Positions 6,788-14,097 of a DNA stretch of 17,165 nucleotides are shown one piece after another (the first letter of the stretch is position 1; each line of letters starts with the position of its first letter). Location: positions 1 through 17,165 of the forward strand of contig JACRMO010000064.1 of NCBI GenBank assembly GCA_016214925.1, read 5' to 3'. The translations under genes were made by a program, and so were the position numbers. The notes under the pieces were generated by a model that saw nothing but the letters and a program-made list of their open reading frames with translations, did no database searches and was not told the DNA's origin. The stretch is from Gammaproteobacteria bacterium (lineage in GTDB: Bacteria; Pseudomonadota; Gammaproteobacteria; Thiohalobacterales; Thiohalobacteraceae).

Positions 6788-7185
6788 GCGTCGGCCTGCT
6801 GATCGTCAGTCACGGCAAACTCGGCGACTATCTGCTGGAAACCGCCTCGCGCATGCTTGGCGTGTGCCCACTGGCCTGCGCCACCCTGTCGATGTCCTTC
6901 GACTGCGATACTGAGAGCATGTACACGCGCGCCACCGAGCTGGTGGAGCAACTCAACGGTGGCGGCGGCGTGCTGATCCTGACCGACATGTTTGGTTCAA
7001 CCCCGAGCAACATCGCGAGCCGCTTGCAGGGGCGTTACAAAGTACAGATCGTCTCCGGCGTGAATCTGCCAATGCTGATCCGCGTGTTGAACTACCCACG
7101 CCTGAATCTGGATGAATTGGCCCACAAGGCGCAGAGCGGCGGGCGCGACGGTGTCGTGCTGTACCAACCCTTACCTGGAAATTGA
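6784..7185 (+). CDS. PTS system mannose-type EIIA domain protein
   Basis: 133 aa with a GTG start overlapping the rapZ stop by 4 nt. It is a single EIIA-Man domain: V-G-L-L-I-V-S-H-G with the phosphorylatable His10, and the conserved L-T-D-M-F-G-S-T-P-S-N near residue 73. It would accept phosphate from HPr. No EIIB, EIIC or EIID gene accompanies it, so it is probably a regulatory output, as proposed for similar clusters in beta- and gammaproteobacteria. A longer open frame upstream only shadows rapZ. Confidence 0.9.
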   Translation: MSVGLLIVSHGKLGDYLLETASRMLGVCPLACATLSMSFDCDTESMYTRATELVEQLNGGGGVLILTDMFGSTPSNIASRLQGRYKVQIVSGVNLPMLIRVLNYPRLNLDELAHKAQSGGRDGVVLYQPLPGN

Positions 7186-7186
7186 G

Positions 7187-7456
7187 ATGCAGCAGAAAGA
7201 CATCACCATCATCAACAAGCTCGGGCTGCACGCGCGCGCCGCGGCCAAATTCGTGACCCTGGCCTCGCAGTTCGAAAGCAGCATCGAAGTGGCGCGCAAC
7301 CAGCACAAGGTCAACGGCAAGAGCATCATGGGCGTGATGATGCTGGCAGCCTCCAAGGGCACCACGCTGACCATCAGTGCCGACGGCCCCGACGAAGCCA
7401 GCGCGTTGCAGCAGATCGAAGCCTTGATCCTGGAGCGCTTCCAGGAAGCGGAATAA
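7187..7456 (+). CDS. ptsH: Phosphocarrier protein HPr
   Basis: 89 aa. The start ATG at 7187 follows the EIIA stop by one base. Catalytic His15 lies in L-G-L-H-A-R-A-A and the regulatory Ser46 in N-G-K-S-I-M-G-V-M-M-L, both at canonical numbering. HPr relays phosphate from Enzyme I (ptsI downstream) to the two EIIA proteins (ptsN and EIIA-Man upstream) and can be modified on Ser46 by HprK upstream. It could be the NPr-like carrier, but the presence of hprK and the Ser46 motif favour a true HPr role. Confidence 0.95.
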   Translation: MQQKDITIINKLGLHARAAAKFVTLASQFESSIEVARNQHKVNGKSIMGVMMLAASKGTTLTISADGPDEASALQQIEALILERFQEAE

Positions 7457-7465
7457 ATTCATGCC

Positions 7466-7547
7466 CCCTCTCCCTTCGGGAGAGGGTCGGGGTGAGGGGA
7501 TAAAGATATGATTCCCTCATCCTGTCCTTCTCCCGGAGAGAGAAGGG
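7466..7547. repeat. REP-like inverted pair between ptsH and ptsI
   Basis: CCCTCTCCC-TTC-GGGAGAGGG (7466-7486) is a perfect 9-bp hairpin followed by GGGGTGAGGGG (7490-7500 region). After a short AT-rich spacer (about 7501-7513), a diverged copy follows in the opposite direction, running from CCCTCATCC to AGAGAAGGG at 7547. The whole forms a long imperfect palindrome. Elements built as CCCTCTCCC/GGGAGAGGG plus GGGGTGAGGG are, to my knowledge, widespread dispersed repeats in proteobacteria. It occupies most of the 150-nt gap and may stabilise or separate the ptsH and ptsI messages. Confidence 0.75.
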
Positions 7548-7606
7548 ACGTACCGGCAAATGGTTTTATCGTCCGATAGACACAGCAGGAGGTTGGCAAG
7601 ACCACC

Positions 7607-9352
7607 ATGACCGTCCAGCTCACCGGTATCGGCGTTTCGCGCGGCATTGCCATCGGCAAGGCCCACCTGCTCCAGCGCGGTGAGCTGGAGGTGCTGGAAT
7701 ACGTCATTCCCATACACCTGCTGGACGATGAGGTCGCCCGATTCCGCCGCGCCTTGGAAGTGGCGCGCGGTCAATTGAATGCCATCCGCGGACGCATCCC
7801 GCCCAACACCCGTGCCGACATCGTCGACTTCATCGACACGCACATCCTGATGCTCGAAGACTCGACGCTGACAGTTGCGCCCGAGCATCTGATCGTCAGC
7901 CGGCAATGCAATGCCGAGTGGGCCCTGAAACTGCAACGCGATGCGCTGGTGCAGGTGTTCGAGGCCATGGACGACGCCTATTTGCGCATGCGCAAGGACG
8001 ATGTCGATCACGTCGTCACGCGCATCCTGCGCATTCTGATCCATCAGCATCACGAACCGGATGAAACCGGCGACGCGGGCGACGTACGGCTGACCGGCAG
8101 CATTCTACTGGCGGACGATCTGACACCGGCCGACGCGGTGCTCATGCAGCATCAGGGCATCACCGCCTTCGTCACCGAATACGGCGGCCCGCTCTCGCAC
8201 ACCGCCATCATCGCGCGCAGCCTGCGCCTGCCCGCCGTGGTCGGCGTGCGCAATATCCGCCGCTTCATCCGCGACGACGAACTCATCATCGTCGATGGCC
8301 AGCGCGGCGTTGTCATCGCCGGCGCCGATGCGCGCACGCTGGATTATTACCGCGAGCTACAGGAAGACGAACTGCGGCAGCAACGCGCGCTGCAAAAATT
8401 GCGCGGCGCGCCCGCCATCACCCGCGACGGGCTGCACATCGATCTGCAGGCCAACATCGAAATGCTCGACGACGTCGCCGACGTGCGCGCCGCCGGTGCC
8501 GACGGTGTCGGTCTGTACCGCACCGAATTCCTGTACATGAACCGTGAGGACACGCCGGGCGAGGCGGAACAACTGGAGCGCTATTCGGAAGTGATCCGCG
8601 CCCTCGACGGCCTGCCGCTGACCATCCGCACTCTGGATCTGGGCGCCGACAAACAGGTCGACAGCGGCCACACCACGCGCCAATGCCTCAACCCGGCCTT
8701 GGGTCTGCGCGCCGTGCGTTTGTGTCTACGCAATCTGAATCTGTTCCGGCCGCAGTTGCGCGCGATTCTGCGCGCCTCGGCGCTCGGCCCCACCCGCTTG
8801 ATGGTGCCGATGCTGTCCAACAGTCAGGAACTCATGCAGGTTCTGGAACTCATCGCCGAAACCCGCCGCGACTTGGACCGCGAGGGCCTGGCCTACGATC
8901 CCGACATGCCCATCGGCGGCATGATCGAGGTGCCGGCCGCGGCACTAACGGCGGATTTCTTCGCCGCGCGCCTGGATTTCCTGTCCATCGGCACCAACGA
9001 CCTGATCCAGTACACGCTTGCCATCGACCGCATCGACGACGAGGTGAACTATCTCTACGACCCGCTGCATCCGGCCGTGCTGGCCTTGATCCACCGCGTG
9101 ATCGAGGCCGGTGCCAACGCCGGCATCCCGGTGTCGATGTGCGGCGAGATGGCCGGTGACCCGCTCTACACGCGCCTGTTGCTCGGCTTGGGCCTGCGCG
9201 ACTTCAGCATGCTGCCGACCACCCTGCTGGAGGTGAAGAGCATCATCACCGGCAGCGACACCCGGCAGTTGCGTCCGCTCACCGAAGAACTGCTGCTGGA
9301 ATTCGAACCCGGCCGCATCCGCGCGCTGTTGGCGAAGATTGCGGAAATCTGA
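7607..9352 (+). CDS. ptsI: PTS Enzyme I (phosphoenolpyruvate-protein phosphotransferase)
   Basis: 581 aa, full length. The N-terminal domain opens L-T-G-I-G-V-S-R-G-I-A-I-G. The swivelling His domain has G-G-P-L-S-H-T-A-I with active His198. The C-terminal PEP-binding TIM barrel includes G-V-G-L-Y-R-T-E-F-L, S-I-G-T-N-D-L-I-Q-Y and Cys512 in S-M-C-G-E-M-A-G-D. It autophosphorylates with PEP and passes phosphate to HPr. AGGAGG at 7587-7592 is the only strong ribosome site, 14 nt before the ATG, which is rather far. No better start is seen, and the N-terminus matches the family. A REP-like element separates it from ptsH. Confidence 0.97.
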   Translation: MTVQLTGIGVSRGIAIGKAHLLQRGELEVLEYVIPIHLLDDEVARFRRALEVARGQLNAIRGRIPPNTRADIVDFIDTHILMLEDSTLTVAPEHLIVSRQCNAEWALKLQRDALVQVFEAMDDAYLRMRKDDVDHVVTRILRILIHQHHEPDETGDAGDVRLTGSILLADDLTPADAVLMQHQGITAFVTEYGGPLSHTAIIARSLRLPAVVGVRNIRRFIRDDELIIVDGQRGVVIAGADARTLDYYRELQEDELRQQRALQKLRGAPAITRDGLHIDLQANIEMLDDVADVRAAGADGVGLYRTEFLYMNREDTPGEAEQLERYSEVIRALDGLPLTIRTLDLGADKQVDSGHTTRQCLNPALGLRAVRLCLRNLNLFRPQLRAILRASALGPTRLMVPMLSNSQELMQVLELIAETRRDLDREGLAYDPDMPIGGMIEVPAAALTADFFAARLDFLSIGTNDLIQYTLAIDRIDDEVNYLYDPLHPAVLALIHRVIEAGANAGIPVSMCGEMAGDPLYTRLLLGLGLRDFSMLPTTLLEVKSIITGSDTRQLRPLTEELLLEFEPGRIRALLAKIAEI

Positions 9353-9455
9353 AACTTCATCTTGTAACCATTCCCCGCTTTCGACCGCCCCGCCCGTGCT
9401 GATACACTGCGACTGTTAACCTCCGCGCGCTGCAACGCCACTCCGAGGACGGCAC

Positions 9456-10817
9456 ATGGCCGACATCAACACCGAACAGCCCAGCACCCAGAACCGCTTG
9501 GAGATGCTCTCCGAGGCATTGGCCTCGGGTGCGGCCGGCCGGGTGCGGCGACTGGTGCACAACCTGCACCCGGCCGAGATCGGTGACCTGCTGGAATCGC
9601 TGCCGCAAGGCCCGCGTGTCATCCTCTGGGAACTGGTCGATCCGGAAGACCACGGTGAAGTGCTGCTGCATGTGAACGACGAGGTCCGTTCCGGCCTCAT
9701 CAAGGAAATGGAACCCGGCGAATTGGTGGCCATGACCGAGGGTCTGGACACCGACGACCTCGCCGACCTGTTGGCCGACCTGCCCGGCGCGGTGATCCAC
9801 GAAGTCCTGCGCGCCATGGACCTGCAGAACCGGCATCGCCTGGAAGCGGTGCTGTCCTATTCGGAGGACACCGCCGGCGGCATGATGAACGTCGACACGG
9901 TGACCGTGCGTGCCGACGTGTCGCTGGACGTGGTGCTGCGCTACCTGCGCCTGCGCGGCGATATCCCGGATCTCACCGACAGTCTGATGGTGGTCAACCG
10001 TTACGACAAATACCTCGGCATGCTGCCGCTCACCACCCTGCTCACCAGCGACCCGGACATGACCGTGGCCGAGGTGATGGACCGCGAGATCGAGGGCATC
10101 CGCGCCGACCTCGCCGATGTCGACGTGGCCAAGATTTTCCAGGACCGCGACTTGATCTCCGCGCCCGTGGTCGACGACAGCGGCAAGCTGCTCGGTCGCA
10201 TCACCATCGACGACGTCGTCGACGTGATCACCGACGAGGCCGACCACTCTTTGATGAGCATGGCCGGTCTCGATCAGGAAGACGATATCTTCGCGCCGGT
10301 GATCCACAGCGCCACGCGCCGCGCGGTGTGGTTGGGCATCAATCTGGTCACGGCGTTTCTCGCCTCGTGGGTGATCGGCCTGTTCGCCGGCACACTGGAA
10401 AAGGTTGTCGCGCTCGCCGTGCTCATGCCCATCGTCGCCAGCATGGGCGGCATTGCCGGCAGCCAGACACTCACCTTGGTGATCCGCGGCCTCGCGCTCG
10501 GCAAGATCGGCAAGACCAACGCGCGCTGGCTGCTGTTCAAGGAACTCGCCGTGGGCGGACTCAACGGCCTGCTGTGGTCGGTGGTGGTCGCACTCATCGC
10601 CATGGCTTGGTTCCAAAGCGCACAGATCGGCCTCATCATCGGCGCGGCCATTATCATCAATCTGGTGTGCGCCGCGCTCGCCGGCATCAGCATCCCGCTG
10701 CTGCTGCAACGCTTCGGCATCGACCCCGCGCTCGCCGGCTCGGTCATCCTGACCACCGTCACCGACGTGGTCGGCTTCATGGCGTTTCTGGGATTGGGAA
10801 CGTTGTTTCTGCTGTGA
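9456..10817 (+). CDS. mgtE: Magnesium channel/transporter MgtE
   Basis: 453 aa in the family order. The cytoplasmic N-domain (about 20-130) has superhelical repeats such as H-P-A-E-I-G-D-L-L-E and T-D-D-L-A-D-L-L. Two CBS domains follow (about 135-260; V-V-D-D-S-G-K-L-L-G-R-I-T-I-D-D), then the plug helix and five membrane segments (about 290-453), with the family motif G-G-I-A-G-S-Q near 332-338. It conducts Mg2+ and is gated by Mg2+ bound to the N and CBS domains. A GAGGA ribosome site lies 8 nt before the ATG. It follows ptsI by 103 nt, in which no clear terminator or promoter was found, so it may be partly co-transcribed. Confidence 0.95.
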   Translation: MADINTEQPSTQNRLEMLSEALASGAAGRVRRLVHNLHPAEIGDLLESLPQGPRVILWELVDPEDHGEVLLHVNDEVRSGLIKEMEPGELVAMTEGLDTDDLADLLADLPGAVIHEVLRAMDLQNRHRLEAVLSYSEDTAGGMMNVDTVTVRADVSLDVVLRYLRLRGDIPDLTDSLMVVNRYDKYLGMLPLTTLLTSDPDMTVAEVMDREIEGIRADLADVDVAKIFQDRDLISAPVVDDSGKLLGRITIDDVVDVITDEADHSLMSMAGLDQEDDIFAPVIHSATRRAVWLGINLVTAFLASWVIGLFAGTLEKVVALAVLMPIVASMGGIAGSQTLTLVIRGLALGKIGKTNARWLLFKELAVGGLNGLLWSVVVALIAMAWFQSAQIGLIIGAAIIINLVCAALAGISIPLLLQRFGIDPALAGSVILTTVTDVVGFMAFLGLGTLFLL

Positions 10818-10896
10818 CAAACCGCTGTATTGCGAACTACGTCGTACCCGCGACCGTTTAACCGCCCGCGTATTCACCCCGCGCTTAGCGCGTGCC

Positions 10897-10905
10897 TGCT
10901 AGAAT
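10897..10905 (+). promoter_or_regulatory. Candidate extended -10 promoter for the exported hypothetical gene
   Basis: TGC-TAGAAT is a good extended -10 element (TGn plus a hexamer with five of six consensus bases), 35 nt before the ATG at 10941. No convincing -35 is present at the usual distance, which is typical of extended -10 promoters. It lies in the 123-nt gap after mgtE. Confidence 0.35.
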
Positions 10906-10940
10906 GCGCATCAGCCTAGACCTGGATTGCCGTAACGCCT

Positions 10941-11420
10941 ATGTCCCGTCTGATCATTGTGCTTATCTTGTTAGTCTTCGGCGCGCCCGCGCATGCCACG
11001 CCGCCCTTGAGCGCGACCGCGCTTGCGACGATCGACCGCGCCACCTTGAAGGCCACGCAACAAGGCGATGTATTAGGCCTCGCACCGTATCTGGCCGAGA
11101 ATTTCCAAGCCAGCATTAAGGTGCCGACCGAGCAAGGACGATTTCAAACGCTGTTGTTCAACCGCGAGGAATTTCTGCTCTATGCCTGGCATGCGCTCAG
11201 CGTGGCGCAGGATTACCAGATCCGCGCGCAGCAGGCGGATTATCGGATTGCAAAGGATGGACGTACCGCGGTCGGCACCGCCATCCTCGACGAAAGTCTG
11301 CACTGGGAAGGACAAGCGCTGCGCTATACCACGCGCCGCACCACGCACTACAGTCCGAGCCAGAACCAGATCGTGATCACGCTGCTGGAAGTGCAGGTCT
11401 TGAAGTGGGAGCAGCCCTAG
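10941..11420 (+). CDS. Exported hypothetical protein, possibly NTF2-like fold
   Basis: 159 aa with a clear signal peptide (hydrophobic residues 4-14, probable cleavage after A-H-A at 19), so likely periplasmic. The mature part has a helix with A-T-I-D-R-A-T-L-K-A-T-Q-Q-G-D, a segment R-E-E-F-L-L-Y-A-W-H-A-L and several beta-strands near the end (A-V-G-T-A-I-L-D-E-S-L and I-V-I-T-L-L-E-V-Q-V-L). This helix-then-sheet order resembles SnoaL/NTF2-like domains, which often act as small binding or scaffold proteins. I do not recognise the family. No lipobox Cys and no obvious ribosome site. The next small ORF starts 38 nt after it with a strong site, so the two may be co-transcribed. Confidence 0.75.
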   Translation: MSRLIIVLILLVFGAPAHATPPLSATALATIDRATLKATQQGDVLGLAPYLAENFQASIKVPTEQGRFQTLLFNREEFLLYAWHALSVAQDYQIRAQQADYRIAKDGRTAVGTAILDESLHWEGQALRYTTRRTTHYSPSQNQIVITLLEVQVLKWEQP

Positions 11421-11458
11421 CAGACGGTTGGAGCCGGGAACATCCGGAGGAAGACGCC

Positions 11459-11644
11459 ATGCCGCATCGCCATACACTGACCGTCGCATTGGGCAAAGGC
11501 GATCTGAACAGTGCGGCGAACACCGCGGAGCAGCAGTTGGGACGCGCCTCGATGGGACGTCGCGGCGGCACCGGCATGATGGGCATGGGTACGGGCGAGT
11601 TCATGTCTAATGATCGGCTGTACGCCGCCCGTAGGCATATTTGA
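11459..11644 (+). CDS. Small Gly/Met-rich hypothetical protein, possibly truncated
   Basis: 61 aa from the ATG at 11459. GGAGG at 11446-11450, 8 nt before the ATG, is one of the best ribosome sites in the window and favours this start over an earlier in-frame ATG at 11405. The first 30 residues are ordinary (H-T-L-T-V-A-L-G-K-G-D-L-N-S-A-A-N-T). Residues 32-47 are Gly/Met-rich (G-R-R-G-G-T-G-M-M-G-M-G-T-G-E-F). The last 12 residues are encoded opposite the 3' end of the convergent propeller gene (38-nt overlap) and look like read-through, so the original C-terminus may be lost. No family recognised. Confidence 0.45.
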   Translation: MPHRHTLTVALGKGDLNSAANTAEQQLGRASMGRRGGTGMMGMGTGEFMSNDRLYAARRHI

Positions 11645-12806
11645 TACGGCTATCACCGTGATCAGACTGCTGCCGCCAGATAAGATGCACCCCACCGTTC
11701 GCATCGCTGACCAATGCGGGACTGTCCTGGCCATGAGTGGCCGCAGCATGTTCAAGCAGGTAATTGTCGCTCCATGCGCCATCCTGAAAAACTGAATAAT
11801 AAATGTCCTGGCCATTGCCCTCTCGTGCATCCGACCATGCGACCAACGCTCCACCTGGGGAAATGTCTGTCACCGACACCGACCACTGGGGGGTTTCATC
11901 GCCAAAATCATCCTGCACCTTCAGGTTATCCGACCACACGCGCCCATCGGCGCTCTGCGCACTGTAGATTTTATAGCCGGCCCGGTCCGCGCGCTTATCC
12001 AGCCAAACCGCCCAACAGCCTGCTGCTGACTGGGCAACAACAGGATCGATGGCTGAAGAACCGCTGCCGTAGGTCGCGGACTTCTCGATGGTGTCGTTGA
12101 TCTGGACTGGCGGAGAAAAATGCCGGGCATCTGCAGCGACGCTTACGTAGACCCGATTAATCCCGGTGCTGCGATCCTGCCATACCACCAATATACCTTT
12201 TGGGCCCGTCGCCAGTGCGGGCCGCGCCTGGAAACGTTGTGATGCACAGTCCGACACAGGAAATGCACGGCCCGCGGTGACGCTGTTTCCCACGAATGCC
12301 AGGCGGGCCGCATGAATGCAGGTGCCGTCAGCCCGTGTTTCCATCCAGACCGCCAATGCAGTCTGGAGATCGAGCGGCGCGAGCGCGAGTTGGTCAGCGG
12401 TACGTGTGGACAGTCGCACAGGTTGGCCGATGCCATTTCCGTCGACATAGCGCACCCAAACCGTATCGCCTTCAGTCCAGCCCGCCAGAAAACCCGCGCC
12501 GAAGGCGGCCACGCCCGGAGCGAAGGCTTCGGCTCCGGCGCTGACCCGCTGGGGTGTCGAGAATGTCTTATCCGCAAGCCGCTTGAGTGCGATGTAGGCG
12601 TCCGGTTGTCCGGCGTGGTTGTCTTCCCAAACAACCGCCACCGCATCGCGATTCACCGCGATGTTGCGACGTCCAGAAGCATCTAGATGTTGAAAGACAT
12701 TCGGCGCGTGATCCGGAGAGACGTCGAGCGGCGCGCTAAACTCCCATGTGGCATAAGCGTGTGCTGAACACAGCAGAGCAGCGAGCCGGACGATCGCTTT
12801 CATCAT
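11607..12806 (-). CDS. Exported seven-repeat beta-propeller protein (BNR/sialidase-like)
   Basis: 399 aa with a signal peptide (cleavage likely after A-Y-A at 19). Seven copies of a blade motif of the form V-x-W-x-(D/E)…Y-x-(A/S) have their Trp at 60, 110, 154, 209, 268, 324 and 377, a spacing of 44-59 residues. Examples are A-V-V-W-E-D, L-V-V-W-Q-D and L-V-A-W-S-D-A-R-E-G. This is the pattern of secreted sialidase/BNR-like propellers. The catalytic residues of true sialidases are not evident, so a binding or scaffold role is as likely as an enzyme. Start ATG at 12806 overlaps the stop of the upstream thioredoxin-like gene by 4 nt (ATGA). A second ATG follows immediately. It is the last gene of the minus-strand operon. 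Confidence 0.8.
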   Translation of the reverse strand: MMKAIVRLAALLCSAHAYATWEFSAPLDVSPDHAPNVFQHLDASGRRNIAVNRDAVAVVWEDNHAGQPDAYIALKRLADKTFSTPQRVSAGAEAFAPGVAAFGAGFLAGWTEGDTVWVRYVDGNGIGQPVRLSTRTADQLALAPLDLQTALAVWMETRADGTCIHAARLAFVGNSVTAGRAFPVSDCASQRFQARPALATGPKGILVVWQDRSTGINRVYVSVAADARHFSPPVQINDTIEKSATYGSGSSAIDPVVAQSAAGCWAVWLDKRADRAGYKIYSAQSADGRVWSDNLKVQDDFGDETPQWSVSVTDISPGGALVAWSDAREGNGQDIYYSVFQDGAWSDNYLLEHAAATHGQDSPALVSDANGGVHLIWRQQSDHGDSRIKYAYGRRTADH

Positions 12807-13306
12807 GGTTTGGGTTGATCACCCGCGGCAATGAAGTTGCGGAAGCTGACCATTTTATAATGTTTGGCCACGATATATTCCTGGAAGGCCAAGAGTGCTT
12901 CGGCGCTTTGAAAACCGTACAGGCGAGTGATTTCGGTGCCGTCCGGCTCCAGCGCGAAAAAAACCGGTGTCCCAAGCGCGTTCAGACGTTCCGCAAACGC
13001 AGCTTCCGTCAGTCGCTCGCCGCTGGGAAGCTGCAGACGACCGTTCCCCTCCGAATCGACATACGCCAGCTCGAAAGACTCGCCGAGGCGGGTGTGCAAG
13101 TTATCATTGGAAAAGGACTCTTTGTTGGTCTTCTCGCAGTAACCGCAGCCGTGCCGTCCCAGATAGAGAAAGACATGCTTGCCGGACGCCGTGGCGCTGC
13201 GCAAGGCCTCGGGATAAGACCGAAAGGCATACCCTGCTGGAGGTTCCGCGTGCGCGATACCTACCAGCAATGCAAAACTTGCCGCCAGACACACCACCCT
13301 GCTCAC
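12803..13306 (-). CDS. Periplasmic thioredoxin-like protein (SoxW/thioredoxin_2-like)
   Basis: 167 aa, GTG start overlapping the upstream transporter stop (GTGA). Signal peptide residues 1-20 (cleavage after A-H-A). The mature domain has the thioredoxin active site C54-G-Y-C57 in H-G-C-G-Y-C-E-K and the cis-Pro at 114 in L-G-T-P-V-F-F. The layout, with an inserted segment between the two, resembles SoxW and other thioredoxin-like reductases of the periplasm. It probably reduces or isomerises disulfides or handles sulfur/selenium adducts outside the cytoplasm. The substrate is unknown. It has 4-nt overlaps on both sides, with the transporter and the propeller, implying joint expression. Confidence 0.85.
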   Translation of the reverse strand: MSRVVCLAASFALLVGIAHAEPPAGYAFRSYPEALRSATASGKHVFLYLGRHGCGYCEKTNKESFSNDNLHTRLGESFELAYVDSEGNGRLQLPSGERLTEAAFAERLNALGTPVFFALEPDGTEITRLYGFQSAEALLAFQEYIVAKHYKMVSFRNFIAAGDQPKP

Positions 13307-14085
13307 GCGGCGACACTCATAGCGATTTTGATGGCGGTGCCCAGGATGACCACCGCCAGCGCACGCCGCAGGAACACACGCGGCGTACGTTGACTAAGTG
13401 TAGTGCCGACTTGGGAACCCAGTATCACACCCAGCACGACCAGGCCCGCCTCAAACCAGGGGATCTGCGCGGTACCCAGACGGCCCAGCAGCACGGCACC
13501 GGCCGAGAGAATGCCGACCGCCAGGGCACTGCCGATGGTGATGCGCGTCGGTATGCTCAGGATATATAGCATGGCCGGTACATAAAGGAATGCGCCGCCC
13601 TGACCAATAATGCCCGACAGGCTGCCGATCCCCACGCCGATCACGACCGCCATGGCACGACTGAAACGGACGTCTTCGAGTGTCTCTTCATGCGCCGCGT
13701 CGCGCTTGGGCAGCAACATCATCACGCTGGCGACGCTGGCCATCACAGCGAACACCAGCAGCATCATGCTTTCCGAAACATGCGTTGAAAGGCGCGAACC
13801 GACCAGACACGCCAGAGCCATGGGAATGCCCAGATACAGCGCGAGTTCGGGATGCACACGACGGTGACGCTGGTGACCAAAGGCACCGGATACCGCACCG
13901 GCAAAACTCTGCACCGAGGTAATGCCGGCAACGGCTTTCATGCCGAACGCAGCAAATCCTAGTGCCGGAGGAACATACAGAAGCAGAGGGACCGCAATGA
14001 TCCCCCCACCTATACCCAACAGCCCGGACACGACGCCCACACCCAGACCCACCACAAACATCAACATCCCAAGACCGGCATCCAT
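13303..14085 (-). CDS. TauE/SafE (TSUP, DUF81) family membrane transporter
   Basis: 260 aa from the ATG at 14085; a GTG one codon upstream (14088) is an alternative. About eight membrane segments. The two family half-repeats are visible: G-V-V-S-G-L-L-G-I-G-G-G near residues 18-29 followed by V-P-L-L-L, and G-S-L-S-G-I-I-G-Q-G-G-A in the second half followed by V-P-A-M-L. Family members export or import sulfite, sulfonates or other sulfur anions. The actual substrate cannot be read from sequence. It follows selD by about 12 nt and overlaps the thioredoxin-like gene by 4 nt, so a selenium- or sulfur-containing substrate is a reasonable inference. Confidence 0.88.
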   Translation of the reverse strand: MDAGLGMLMFVVGLGVGVVSGLLGIGGGIIAVPLLLYVPPALGFAAFGMKAVAGITSVQSFAGAVSGAFGHQRHRRVHPELALYLGIPMALACLVGSRLSTHVSESMMLLVFAVMASVASVMMLLPKRDAAHEETLEDVRFSRAMAVVIGVGIGSLSGIIGQGGAFLYVPAMLYILSIPTRITIGSALAVGILSAGAVLLGRLGTAQIPWFEAGLVVLGVILGSQVGTTLSQRTPRVFLRRALAVVILGTAIKIAMSVAA

Positions 14086-14097
14086 CACGTCATGTAC

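Noticed and set aside
7466..7486. Intrinsic terminator after ptsH
   Set aside because: The hairpin is strong but no T-run follows, and the surrounding sequence fits a REP-like element better.
9357..10877. 506-codon open frame on the minus strand opposite mgtE
   Set aside because: His/Gln/Asp-rich antisense shadow of mgtE, typical of mirrored high-GC codons.
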